Made by a program: the position numbers and the translations under genes. This document shows, in pieces, positions 17,298 through 23,898 of a stretch of 64,000 nt of DNA; the first letter of the stretch is position 1, and each line of letters begins with the position of its first letter. The stretch comes from Kiritimatiellia bacterium (lineage in GTDB: Bacteria > Verrucomicrobiota > Kiritimatiellia > UBA8416 > YA12-FULL-48-11): NCBI GenBank assembly GCA_028716365.1, contig JAQUPZ010000003.1:310001-374000 (forward strand), given 5' to 3'. The notes beneath the pieces are model-generated. The model was given only the letters and a program-made list of their open reading frames with translations. It was not told the DNA's origin and searched no databases.

Positions 17298-17513
17298 ATT
17301 CATTTTGACATCATATTGAGTCAGTGTTTCACTCGCCTTCGCCAGGATGCCCCGTGCCTTGGCACGCGGGAGGAATGGCGCGGTAAACACGGTAAGCATG
17401 GGTGAAGAAGAAGCAAGGCTACGGCGGAGTTCCGCTGATCCCGCCTTTCTTGGCGGGATGCCCCGCGGCTTGCCACGGGGAGATTCACTTCGATTGTAAT
17501 TGTTGAGCAACAA
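17298..17513. repeat. Mosaic leader repeat, copy C, split by an insertion
   Basis: TTCATTTTGACATCATAT and AGTCAGTGTTTCACT match the first part of copies A and B up to 17333. The match resumes at 17484 with TTCACTTCGATTGTAATTGT. The bases between are a separate hairpin element. The downstream blocks present in A and B are lost or unrecognisable here. Confidence 0.65.
17334..17483. mobile_element. Non-autonomous hairpin element (REP/MITE-like), about 150 bases
   Basis: It is inserted in leader copy C, with TTCACT on both sides (17328-17333 and 17484-17489) as a possible target duplication. It contains three hairpins: CCCCGTGCC-TT-GGCACGCGGG (bulged), ATCCCGCC-TTTCTT-GGCGGGAT (perfect 8-base arms), and CCCCGCGGC-TT-GCCACGGGG (one mismatch). 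GGATGCCCCG begins both outer hairpins. It has no coding capacity. It is much richer in GC than the surrounding leader. Confidence 0.6.
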
Positions 17514-17572
17514 TAGAAAATTTTATAAACCCTTGCAACCAGATCAACCCATAACAGAAAAGAGGATGACAG

Positions 17573-18010
17573 ATGCCAGCCGTCTATCGGTACGACTTGA
17601 AAGTAAATGATGCAGCCGTTGACGGGAATGGGCATGTAAATAATGTCCAGTATGTCCAATGGATGCAAGACGTAGCGGTTATGCACTCGGAAACGACGGG
17701 TTGTACTAAGGCCACGAGGGATTGTGGTGCGACGTGGGTCGTCCGGACTCATCGGATCGAGTATTTTAGACCTGCCTTTGCCGGTGACAATATCGCTGTT
17801 CTCACCTGGGTAGTCAATTTTCGCAAGGTGCGATCATTGCGTAAATACCGGTTCGTGCGTGTAACGGACAATGTCTTATTGGCCGAGGGTGAGACCGATT
17901 GGGTTTTTGTGGATGTCCATTCGGGACGACCACGAGTTATACCTGATACTGTTTCCGGCGCCTTTGAAACACTCCCGGAGGATGGAGAACCACCATCTCT
18001 CTTGCCTTAG
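17573..18010 (+). CDS. Hotdog-fold acyl-CoA thioesterase (YbgC/4HBT family)
   Basis: A 145-residue single-domain hotdog protein. YDLKVNDAAVDGNGHVNNVQ carries the family's active-site region (Asp/Asn followed by GHVNN). The remainder (RIEYFRPAFAGD, then WVFVD) fits the 4-hydroxybenzoyl-CoA or YbgC-type thioesterase pattern. It hydrolyses acyl-CoA to free acid and CoA in the cytoplasm. The start has GAGGATGACAG before the ATG. It is divergent from the CoA operon across a repeat-filled spacer, so a role in the same acyl-CoA metabolism is plausible but inferred. Confidence 0.82.
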   Translation: MPAVYRYDLKVNDAAVDGNGHVNNVQYVQWMQDVAVMHSETTGCTKATRDCGATWVVRTHRIEYFRPAFAGDNIAVLTWVVNFRKVRSLRKYRFVRVTDNVLLAEGETDWVFVDVHSGRPRVIPDTVSGAFETLPEDGEPPSLLP

Positions 18011-18267
18011 CCGCAACCTCTGTACTCTACTGGCCATATTCTGCGATTGCCAATACAGCTATACAACTTACTGGTATTAATTTATAAAAACACGAAAATC
18101 CTGTTTTTTGGGCAAGTAAGCTTAGAAGATTGACTTGTATAGCCAATCGGTGAGAGGGGGTGTTCAAGATAAACTCCTTGTCGTTCACAATGCCTGTGAT
18201 AAAATCTGAAATTAAGCGAAACAAGAGCAAATAAGAATAAACAACGTAACATTAATTATTTATCTTT

Positions 18268-19656
18268 ATGGGAATTATGAAAACAACTAAGAAAAATTAT
18301 TCAAGACGTGAATTCATTAAACAAAATTCATTAACCGGTCTCGGAGCGGTTGTTGCGATAGGTGTGACACCGAGCCTGTTTGCCAGTGACATAAAAGTTG
18401 CCGAGACTCCTGCGCTACTGGGTGGTAAAGCAGTTCGGACCAAGGTTTGGCCGACCTGGCCAGTCTGGGACACCTCAACGGACGAAGAACAGGTTATTAA
18501 GGTAATTCGAAGCGGTGCATGGACACGTGCAGGTGTTGTAACCGAATTCGAAAAAAAATGGGCGGCAACAGTTGGGGCCAAACGTTGCCTGGCTGTAGTT
18601 AACGGGACAAATGCACTTATTGCCTCCCTTAACCAGTTGGATATTGGGGCTGGTGATGAAGTGATCACACATCCTTATACCTTTATCTCAACAATAATTT
18701 GCATTCTGCAAAATGGCGCAATACCGGTATTTGTTGATACTGATCCGGAAACATTTCAGATTGATGCTGATAAAATAGAAGCAAGAATCACTCCGCGTAC
18801 CAGGGCGATACTTCCGGCCCATACATTGGGAATGCCTGCCGATATGGAGAAGATAATGCAAATAGCTGCAAAGCATAATCTCATTGTAGTTGAGAATGCC
18901 TGTCTGTCATGGTTGGCTGAGGTAAATCACAAGAAAGTTGGAACTTTCGGTAATGCCGGCTGCTTTAGTTTCCAGACTTCAAAAAATATTCCTATTGGGG
19001 AAGGGGGAGCCATAGTGAGCGATGATGAGAAATTTATGGACAGATGTTATTCTTATCATAACTACGGGAATCCTTATGGATCAGTTGTTTTACCTGAAGG
19101 TGTACATGGAGGAACAGTTATCAATGGTACTAAACTGAGGATAACGGAATATCAGGCGGCAATCGGGCTGGCCCAGTTGAAACGATTGGAAAAGCAGACA
19201 AATACGCGTAATGAGAATGCACAATATCTCAAGTCGAAGATACAGGACATCCCCGGCATTGTACCATTTAAACTCAGTAAAAACGTTACAAAGATTTCTG
19301 CCTGGCAGTTTCCTTTCAGGTACAAAATGGAGGCATTCCAGGGTTTGCCAAGAGCCAAATTCATTAAAGCTCTTCGTGCAGAAGGAATTCCAGGTTCATC
19401 AGGTTATGTCACCCAAAACGATAAACCTTACCTGAAGAATACCTTTGAATCGAAGAATTATCGCAGGATGTATCCGAAGGAAATGTTGGATTTCGAAAAA
19501 TATGTTGAGAGAAATCATTGTCCCGAGAATAACCTTCTTTGCGAAGAGGCCGTATGGTTTTCTCAGAATATGCTTCTTGGATCCAGGGCGGATATGGATG
19601 ATATTGTTATGGCGATTGAAAAAGTTCATAAAAATGCTGGTAAACTTAAAGCCTGA
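18268..19656 (+). CDS. Tat-exported DegT/DnrJ/EryC1/StrS aminotransferase-like protein
   Basis: 462 residues of the PLP-dependent sugar aminotransferase family. A twin-arginine signal leads (SRREFIKQNSLTGLG at about 12-26). Family motifs are AVVNGTNALIASL, DEVITHPYTFIST, and FSFQTSKNIPIGEGG with the Schiff-base Lys239. The usual acidic residue facing the PLP ring nitrogen (ED in VIEDAA) reads VVENAC here, with Asn210 replacing Asp. That may weaken catalysis. Members usually aminate keto sugars, mostly nucleotide-linked, so Tat export is noteworthy. The gene is visibly richer in AT than its neighbours. ATG 18277 is an alternative start. Its place beside exported sugar oxidoreductases suggests a keto-sugar ligand. 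Confidence 0.85.
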   Translation: MGIMKTTKKNYSRREFIKQNSLTGLGAVVAIGVTPSLFASDIKVAETPALLGGKAVRTKVWPTWPVWDTSTDEEQVIKVIRSGAWTRAGVVTEFEKKWAATVGAKRCLAVVNGTNALIASLNQLDIGAGDEVITHPYTFISTIICILQNGAIPVFVDTDPETFQIDADKIEARITPRTRAILPAHTLGMPADMEKIMQIAAKHNLIVVENACLSWLAEVNHKKVGTFGNAGCFSFQTSKNIPIGEGGAIVSDDEKFMDRCYSYHNYGNPYGSVVLPEGVHGGTVINGTKLRITEYQAAIGLAQLKRLEKQTNTRNENAQYLKSKIQDIPGIVPFKLSKNVTKISAWQFPFRYKMEAFQGLPRAKFIKALRAEGIPGSSGYVTQNDKPYLKNTFESKNYRRMYPKEMLDFEKYVERNHCPENNLLCEEAVWFSQNMLLGSRADMDDIVMAIEKVHKNAGKLKA

Positions 19657-19662
19657 GTATGA

Positions 19663-19812
19663 AAGACGACTGAGTTAAGGTTGCTCGAATTACAGCATGA
19701 ATTGGAGATCGCCCGTATTCCGCCGTCGAGATTTGCCGGGATGGTACTGGCAGGTTTGTCAGGAAACAGCTTTGTTTTTCAGGGGTATCTTGAAGAAACG
19801 AAACAAATCTAA
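19663..19812 (+). pseudogene. Possible fragment resembling an RsmI-type methyltransferase
   Basis: This open stretch after the DegT gene has no ATG start. Its middle reads IPPSRFAGMVLAGLSGNSF and then VFQGYL. That resembles the conserved GPSS-x-LALMASGL-x-GQ-x-F-x-F-x-GYLP stretch of tetrapyrrole-methylase-fold 16S rRNA methyltransferases. Only about 30 residues align, and they end at a stop codon. If real, it is a leftover from a rearrangement next to the AT-rich DegT gene. Chance similarity is possible. Confidence 0.25.
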
Positions 19813-19839
19813 AAGAATCCTTGTGATCAGCCATAACAG

Positions 19840-19870
19840 TGCTAGCATTTCTTCAATTAACTAGGACAAG
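19840..19870. repeat. Upstream element F, copy 1
   Basis: TGCTAGCATTT followed by AATTAACTAGGACAAG lies directly before the start of the isomerase-like gene. The same element with few changes is at 23795-23823. Its AGGA acts as this gene's ribosome site. Confidence 0.5.
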
Positions 19871-19874
19871 AACC

Positions 19875-20762
19875 ATGAATCGACGGTATTTCCTTTCGAT
19901 GAGTGGTCGGGCAGTGGCAGCCGCTGCACTGGCGGCCAGTCTGCCTCGATTGGGTATTGCTGCCAATACCCCCGGCTGGTCGATGCGTCTTTCCACTTCT
20001 TCGGTCATGTTCGATACCCTGCCGATCGAGACGGTATTTGAACGGATTGCCCGGTTGAAATTCGATGCCGTTGATATCTGGTGTCCGTTCAACGCATGTG
20101 GTGCGCACTGCAACCATTTGGAGGATGTGGCGGCGCGGCTTGGTGCGGATGGCCTGAAAGCGTTATTGACAAAACACAAATTGGGGCTATGTGCTTTCTC
20201 TTGTTATGGCGGCCATTATCCGAAGTACGCTGAATTACTCGGTAAGGTTGGCGGCGGCGTGGCCATCCGCGAATCTGCGTCGTTCAAGCCGGGGGAGGAT
20301 CTGACCGCCCGGATGAAGGATTTTCTGGAACGGCTGAAACCACAGTTGGATCTGGCAGCACAATACAACAGTCGACTGGCTATCGAGAACCATGGTGGCA
20401 GTCTGCTCGGTTCGATCGACTCCTTCAAGGCGTTCGTTGATCTGAATACGAATCCACATCTCGGAATCGCGTTGGCTCCCTATCATCTGCAGACCATCAA
20501 GGCGTCGGTGGAGGAGGCCATCACCATTTGCGGTTCGCAATTGTGCTATCTCTACGCCTGGCAGCATGCAAAAGGAACGGAACAACTGCCTGGAATCGGA
20601 CCGACCGATTGTGTGCCCTGGCTGAAAGCGCTGGCCAAAATCAACTTTACCGGCTGCGTGAACCCGTTCATGCACAATCATCCTGGGCCGGCTGAGATGG
20701 CGACCGCCGTCGGCAAGTCCCGGGAATATTTGTTACAGTGTTATCAAAAGGCCGTCGCATGA
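19875..20762 (+). CDS. Tat-exported sugar isomerase/epimerase-like TIM-barrel protein
   Basis: 295 residues of the xylose-isomerase-like TIM-barrel superfamily. The start at ATG 19875 follows AGGACAAG, and the longer frame from 19839 lacks support. An N-terminal NRRYFLSMSGRAVAAAALAA is a twin-arginine signal. The barrel motifs include FDAVDIWCPF, RLAIENHGGS (metal-region Glu) and YLYAWQHA. At the final metal-site position, where relatives have Glu, the sequence reads GCVNPFMHNHPG, and the second site reads IALAPYHLQ. Metal binding is therefore altered or different. Exported relatives occur beside Gfo/Idh proteins, and some such barrels act on 3-keto sugars. Isomerase, epimerase or lyase activity cannot be decided. 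Confidence 0.75.
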   Translation: MNRRYFLSMSGRAVAAAALAASLPRLGIAANTPGWSMRLSTSSVMFDTLPIETVFERIARLKFDAVDIWCPFNACGAHCNHLEDVAARLGADGLKALLTKHKLGLCAFSCYGGHYPKYAELLGKVGGGVAIRESASFKPGEDLTARMKDFLERLKPQLDLAAQYNSRLAIENHGGSLLGSIDSFKAFVDLNTNPHLGIALAPYHLQTIKASVEEAITICGSQLCYLYAWQHAKGTEQLPGIGPTDCVPWLKALAKINFTGCVNPFMHNHPGPAEMATAVGKSREYLLQCYQKAVA

Positions 20763-20879
20763 AACCGTTTGAAGGAGGAAAATAAAATAACCGTCGCAAT
20801 CTGAAAGCAGTTATGAGAAAATTAAGGGTCAGATAAAACAATGGTGACAGTCAATCCTGTCAAACAATCGGGAGGTCAT

Positions 20880-22016
20880 ATGAACATTAACCGACGTGAA
20901 TTCCTGGGTACTGCGGGCGCGGCAGCCGCAGCGAGTGTTATCATGGGGCTGAAACCGACCTACACCATCGCGGCAAACAATCCCAAGGGTGCCGACACCA
21001 GCAAGATCATGAACTACAACTCCGACATGGAATACCGCCTCTGCGGGAAAACTGGCTGGATGGTTTCGGCTGCCTGCCTGGGCGGTCACTGGAAACGCGT
21101 GGACAAAATGGTCCCCGGTTTGTTCAAGGGTGGGGCATGGCTGTCCCTGGATGTGAATAATGCCGACTTCTGTAAGAATCGCTATGATGTGGTTACCCGG
21201 TGTATCGAACGCGGTATCAACTATATTGATGCCTGTACTTACGCTGAAGTCATTGCTTACAGTAAGGCGCTCAAGGGACGTCGCGACAAGATGTATCTCG
21301 GCTGGTCGTGGTATGAGCACGAAGCACGGCGGCCGGAATTCCGAAAAGCCGAGAAGTTGTTGGAGACGCTCGATGGCAGTCTCAAGGAAACCGGCGAGAC
21401 CTATGTAGATCTGTGGCGGATCACGTGTATCGCAGATGCACGCAAAGGACCTAATGGCGAGCAGGTCTTGGCCCACACCGAGGCGGAATCCGCGGAAATC
21501 GCCAAGGCGCTCGAGGCAGCCAAAAAGTCCGGCAAAGCCCGTTGTACAGGTGTTTCTTCGCACGACCGCCCGTGGCTCGAATACCTGATGAAGACATTCC
21601 CGAATCAGATTGATGCGGTTGTAACGCCCTACACGGCCAAGTCGAAGGTGTTGGAGAAGGATAGCTTCTTTGATACGGTACAGCAGTGCAAATGTGGCTT
21701 TTTTGGTATTAAGCCATTTTCCGGCACGTCGCTCTTCAAGGGTGATAGTTCGCCCGATCCCCAAAAGAACTCAGCCTTCGAGGAAGACAACCGCCTCGCG
21801 CGGCTGGCTATTCGCTACATTCTCTGTAATCCGGCCATAACCGCGCCGATTCCTGGCATGATCAATCCGCAACAGGTAGACAACATCGCCCTCGCGGTCA
21901 ATGAACGCCGCGAACTCGATGCCAAAGAAAAGGCCGAACTCGACACGGCCATGGATCTTGCCTGGGCCAACCTGCCTCCAAATTATCAGTGGCTCAAGGA
22001 CTGGGAATATGTGTAA
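20880..22016 (+). CDS. Tat-exported aldo/keto-reductase-like protein with degenerate active site
   Basis: 378 residues. GGGAGG 4 bases before ATG 20880 selects this start over 20841. NRREFLGTAGAAAAASV is a twin-arginine signal. The AKR barrel is recognisable: RGINYIDACTYAE, YSKALKGRRDKMYLGWSW, YVDLWRITCI, then ALEAAKKSGKARCTGVSSHD and NPAITAPIPGM. Of the AKR tetrad, Asp and Tyr are present. The Lys normally ending the fourth strand and the His of the DLxxxH motif are replaced (LGWSW, WRITCI). Reductase activity of the classical type is doubtful. It may be a lineage-specific export form. It is followed closely by a cytochrome c gene, suggesting a redox partnership. Confidence 0.78.
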   Translation: MNINRREFLGTAGAAAAASVIMGLKPTYTIAANNPKGADTSKIMNYNSDMEYRLCGKTGWMVSAACLGGHWKRVDKMVPGLFKGGAWLSLDVNNADFCKNRYDVVTRCIERGINYIDACTYAEVIAYSKALKGRRDKMYLGWSWYEHEARRPEFRKAEKLLETLDGSLKETGETYVDLWRITCIADARKGPNGEQVLAHTEAESAEIAKALEAAKKSGKARCTGVSSHDRPWLEYLMKTFPNQIDAVVTPYTAKSKVLEKDSFFDTVQQCKCGFFGIKPFSGTSLFKGDSSPDPQKNSAFEEDNRLARLAIRYILCNPAITAPIPGMINPQQVDNIALAVNERRELDAKEKAELDTAMDLAWANLPPNYQWLKDWEYV

Positions 22017-22032
22017 TGATCGTGCTGTCCTC

Positions 22033-22692
22033 ATGAGGATAGCGGTATGGCTGATCATTGGGTTCATTTTGGGCGGCGCTCTGCAAGGTGCTCCGCCGCC
22101 GTTGAAGGTGGATAAAAGCGCGCCGTTGTTACTCGACGAACCCGTTCAAGCCAAGTCTGGCTCGAAGAAAACGGCAAAACAACCACTAACACCCAAGAGC
22201 ATGTGTTACGACTGCCATGGTACCTACCAAGACGATCCGTTCTCAGTCACCCATGTTAATAAGGGAATTTTGTGTGTGGAGTGTCATGGAGAATCCGAAG
22301 CACACAAGAGCGATGAAGGTAACATCACGCCGCCGGAGGTGATGTATCCGCGTGACGCCATCATGGCAAAGTGTCGTGAGTGCCACACGATTCGTAACGT
22401 AGTTGTCTTCACCAATATTGTCCGGCGCCATGACGGTAGTCTGCGACGCATCAAAACCAATGATGTTGTTTGTACGGACTGTCATGGCCGGCACCTCATG
22501 AATGTGCGCACTGTTCATTGGGACAAGAAAACGGGGAAACTGGTCGATAGTGAGGGATCTGAAAATAATATGGGCATGGGACAATTGCCTTCCGGAAAAT
22601 TCAATACCAATGCAATGGTGTTGCAAACGGCGATGATGGTGTCCAATAAGCTGGGTCGGATTGGGAATACCTGTTTCAAACGAAAGGAATGA
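22033..22692 (+). CDS. Exported tetrahaem cytochrome c
   Basis: 219 residues with a signal peptide (MRIAVWLIIGFILGGALQGA) and four CxxCH haem sites: CYDCH 58-62, CVECH 81-85, CRECH 114-118 and CTDCH 147-151. Additional His residues (for example in DDPFSVTHV and RRHDG) could be distal ligands. The small size and even spacing resemble the multihaem electron shuttles of anaerobes. The start is uncertain: ATG 22033 begins at the signal peptide, while ATG 22009 would overlap the AKR-like gene. The stop is followed at once by the ThuA gene. It could accept electrons from the exported sugar oxidoreductases. No haem-dependent terminal reductase is in the window. Confidence 0.85.
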   Translation: MRIAVWLIIGFILGGALQGAPPPLKVDKSAPLLLDEPVQAKSGSKKTAKQPLTPKSMCYDCHGTYQDDPFSVTHVNKGILCVECHGESEAHKSDEGNITPPEVMYPRDAIMAKCRECHTIRNVVVFTNIVRRHDGSLRRIKTNDVVCTDCHGRHLMNVRTVHWDKKTGKLVDSEGSENNMGMGQLPSGKFNTNAMVLQTAMMVSNKLGRIGNTCFKRKE

Positions 22693-22694
22693 CC

Positions 22695-23720
22695 ATGAAA
22701 TTCATCACAGTATGGCTGACTCTGTTGGTCTTGGTAGTTGCCGGCAACGTTGCGACAGCCGATGGTATTGTTTGCGAAGGCAGGGACGGCGCTGGCAAAG
22801 GCAAACACATCGTCCTGCTCTCCGGAGACGAGGAATACCGTTCAGAGGAGGCGATGATCCAGCTTGGCCGTATTCTCGCTGTCCGGCACGGATTCAAGTG
22901 TACCATCCTTTTTGCCATCAACCCGCAAACAGGGGAGATTGACCCGTTGACCAGAAATAACATCCCCGGCATGGAGGCCCTCGACCATGCGGATATGTGC
23001 GTGTTGTCGCTGAGGTTTCGGGAATTACCCGACATGCAGATGAAACACTTCGCAGATTTCGTAAACTCGGGCAAACCAATCATGGGCCTGCGGACGGCCA
23101 CACACGCGTTTGCTTACAGTAAAGACAGCAAGAGTCCTTATGCAAAATATGACTGGAAAAACAAGGATTGGCCGGGTGGCTTTGGCCGACAGGTGCTTGG
23201 CGAAACCTGGGTGAGCCATCATGGCCGTCACGGTTCTGAGGCTACGCGCGGTGTCATTGAGCCGTCGGCGAAAAATCATCCAATTCTACGCGGCGTAACG
23301 GACGTGTTTGGCCCGACTGACGTTTACACCGTAAACCCGCCTGCCGATTGCACGATCCTCATGCGTGGCCAGGTGCTCATGGGTATGAATCCCAATGATC
23401 CACCGGTCGTCGGCAAGCAAAAGCCGGCGGATAAATACGAGAAGAACAATCCGATGCAGCCGTTGGTCTGGTTACGTGATTACAAAGGCGAAACTGGTAA
23501 AACCTCGAAGGTCATCACCACCACCATGGGTGCCGCCGTGGACCTGTCGAATGAGGGTTTACGCCGGTTACTGGTCAACGCCTGTTACTGGGCGCTCGGT
23601 CTGGAAGACAAAATCCCCGCTAAGAGTAACGTGGATGTCGTTGGTGATTACAAGCCGACCTACTTCGGTTTCGGCAAATTCACAAAAGGTCTTAAGCCCG
23701 CCGATCTTGAGTTGAAGTAA
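22695..23720 (+). CDS. Exported ThuA-family protein
   Basis: 341 residues with a Sec signal peptide (MKFITVWLTLLVLVVAGNVATA). The ThuA domain (class I glutamine-amidotransferase-like flavodoxin fold) spans the rest: HIVLLSGDEEYRSEEA near 39, DMCVLSLRFRELPD, GKPIMGLRTATHAF, and GETWVSHHGRHG. In rhizobia ThuA works with the Gfo/Idh-family ThuB in trehalose use through a 3-keto intermediate. The exported form here lies 9 kb from an exported Gfo/Idh protein. ATG 22695 has AAGGA at 6 bases. The overlapping ATG 22689 is less likely. It is probably co-transcribed with the cytochrome and AKR-like genes. Confidence 0.85.
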   Translation: MKFITVWLTLLVLVVAGNVATADGIVCEGRDGAGKGKHIVLLSGDEEYRSEEAMIQLGRILAVRHGFKCTILFAINPQTGEIDPLTRNNIPGMEALDHADMCVLSLRFRELPDMQMKHFADFVNSGKPIMGLRTATHAFAYSKDSKSPYAKYDWKNKDWPGGFGRQVLGETWVSHHGRHGSEATRGVIEPSAKNHPILRGVTDVFGPTDVYTVNPPADCTILMRGQVLMGMNPNDPPVVGKQKPADKYEKNNPMQPLVWLRDYKGETGKTSKVITTTMGAAVDLSNEGLRRLLVNACYWALGLEDKIPAKSNVDVVGDYKPTYFGFGKFTKGLKPADLELK

Positions 23721-23794
23721 GCCCGCGTCCTTGAGAAATCAGTGTTGAAAGAACAACATGGAAAGACAAAAATCTTTGCCGTGAGTCATCAATA

Positions 23795-23823
23795 TGTTAG
23801 CGTTTTTAATTAACTGGGACAAG
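23795..23823. repeat. Upstream element F, copy 2
   Basis: TGTTAGCGTTTTT followed by AATTAACTGGGACAAG is homologous to 19840-19870. It is 76 bases upstream of the next start rather than at the ribosome site, and directly abuts leader copy D. Confidence 0.5.
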
Positions 23824-23830
23824 CGCACTT

Positions 23831-23879
23831 AAGTCGGTGATTCAGAATTGTTCTTTTAAAAAGTAATTTATTATAATCA
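23831..23879. repeat. Mosaic leader repeat, copy D (internally deleted)
   Basis: AAGTCGGTGATTCA matches the middle of copy B. TAAAAAGTAATTTATTATAAT then matches its end. The blocks between them are missing. TATAAT lies about 23 bases before the start codon of the following gene. Confidence 0.55.
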
Positions 23880-23898
23880 TAAGCTTATGAGGTCCTAC

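Larger units (their letters stand above)
17164..17572. other. Divergent intergenic region
   Basis: It holds an inverted repeat AATGTAT/ATACATT (17186-17221, 22-base spacer), a candidate operator for the XRE-cupin regulator. It also holds mosaic leader copy C with its hairpin-rich insertion. The ribosome site AGAGGATGAC of the thioesterase gene is at the right end. Confidence 0.5.

Noticed and set aside
17334..17483. Repeated GGATGCCCCG hairpins considered as a CRISPR-like array
   Set aside because: There are only two imperfect copies with unequal spacing, no regular spacers and no cas genes. Hairpin mini-element fits better.
17244..17752. Minus-strand open frames across the thioesterase leader
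   Set aside because: They run through the repeat element and antisense to the thioesterase, with no ribosome site or protein character.
21901..22032. Longer N-terminus for the cytochrome inside the AKR-like gene
   Set aside because: The extra residues lie out of frame within the AKR-like coding sequence and would mask the signal peptide.
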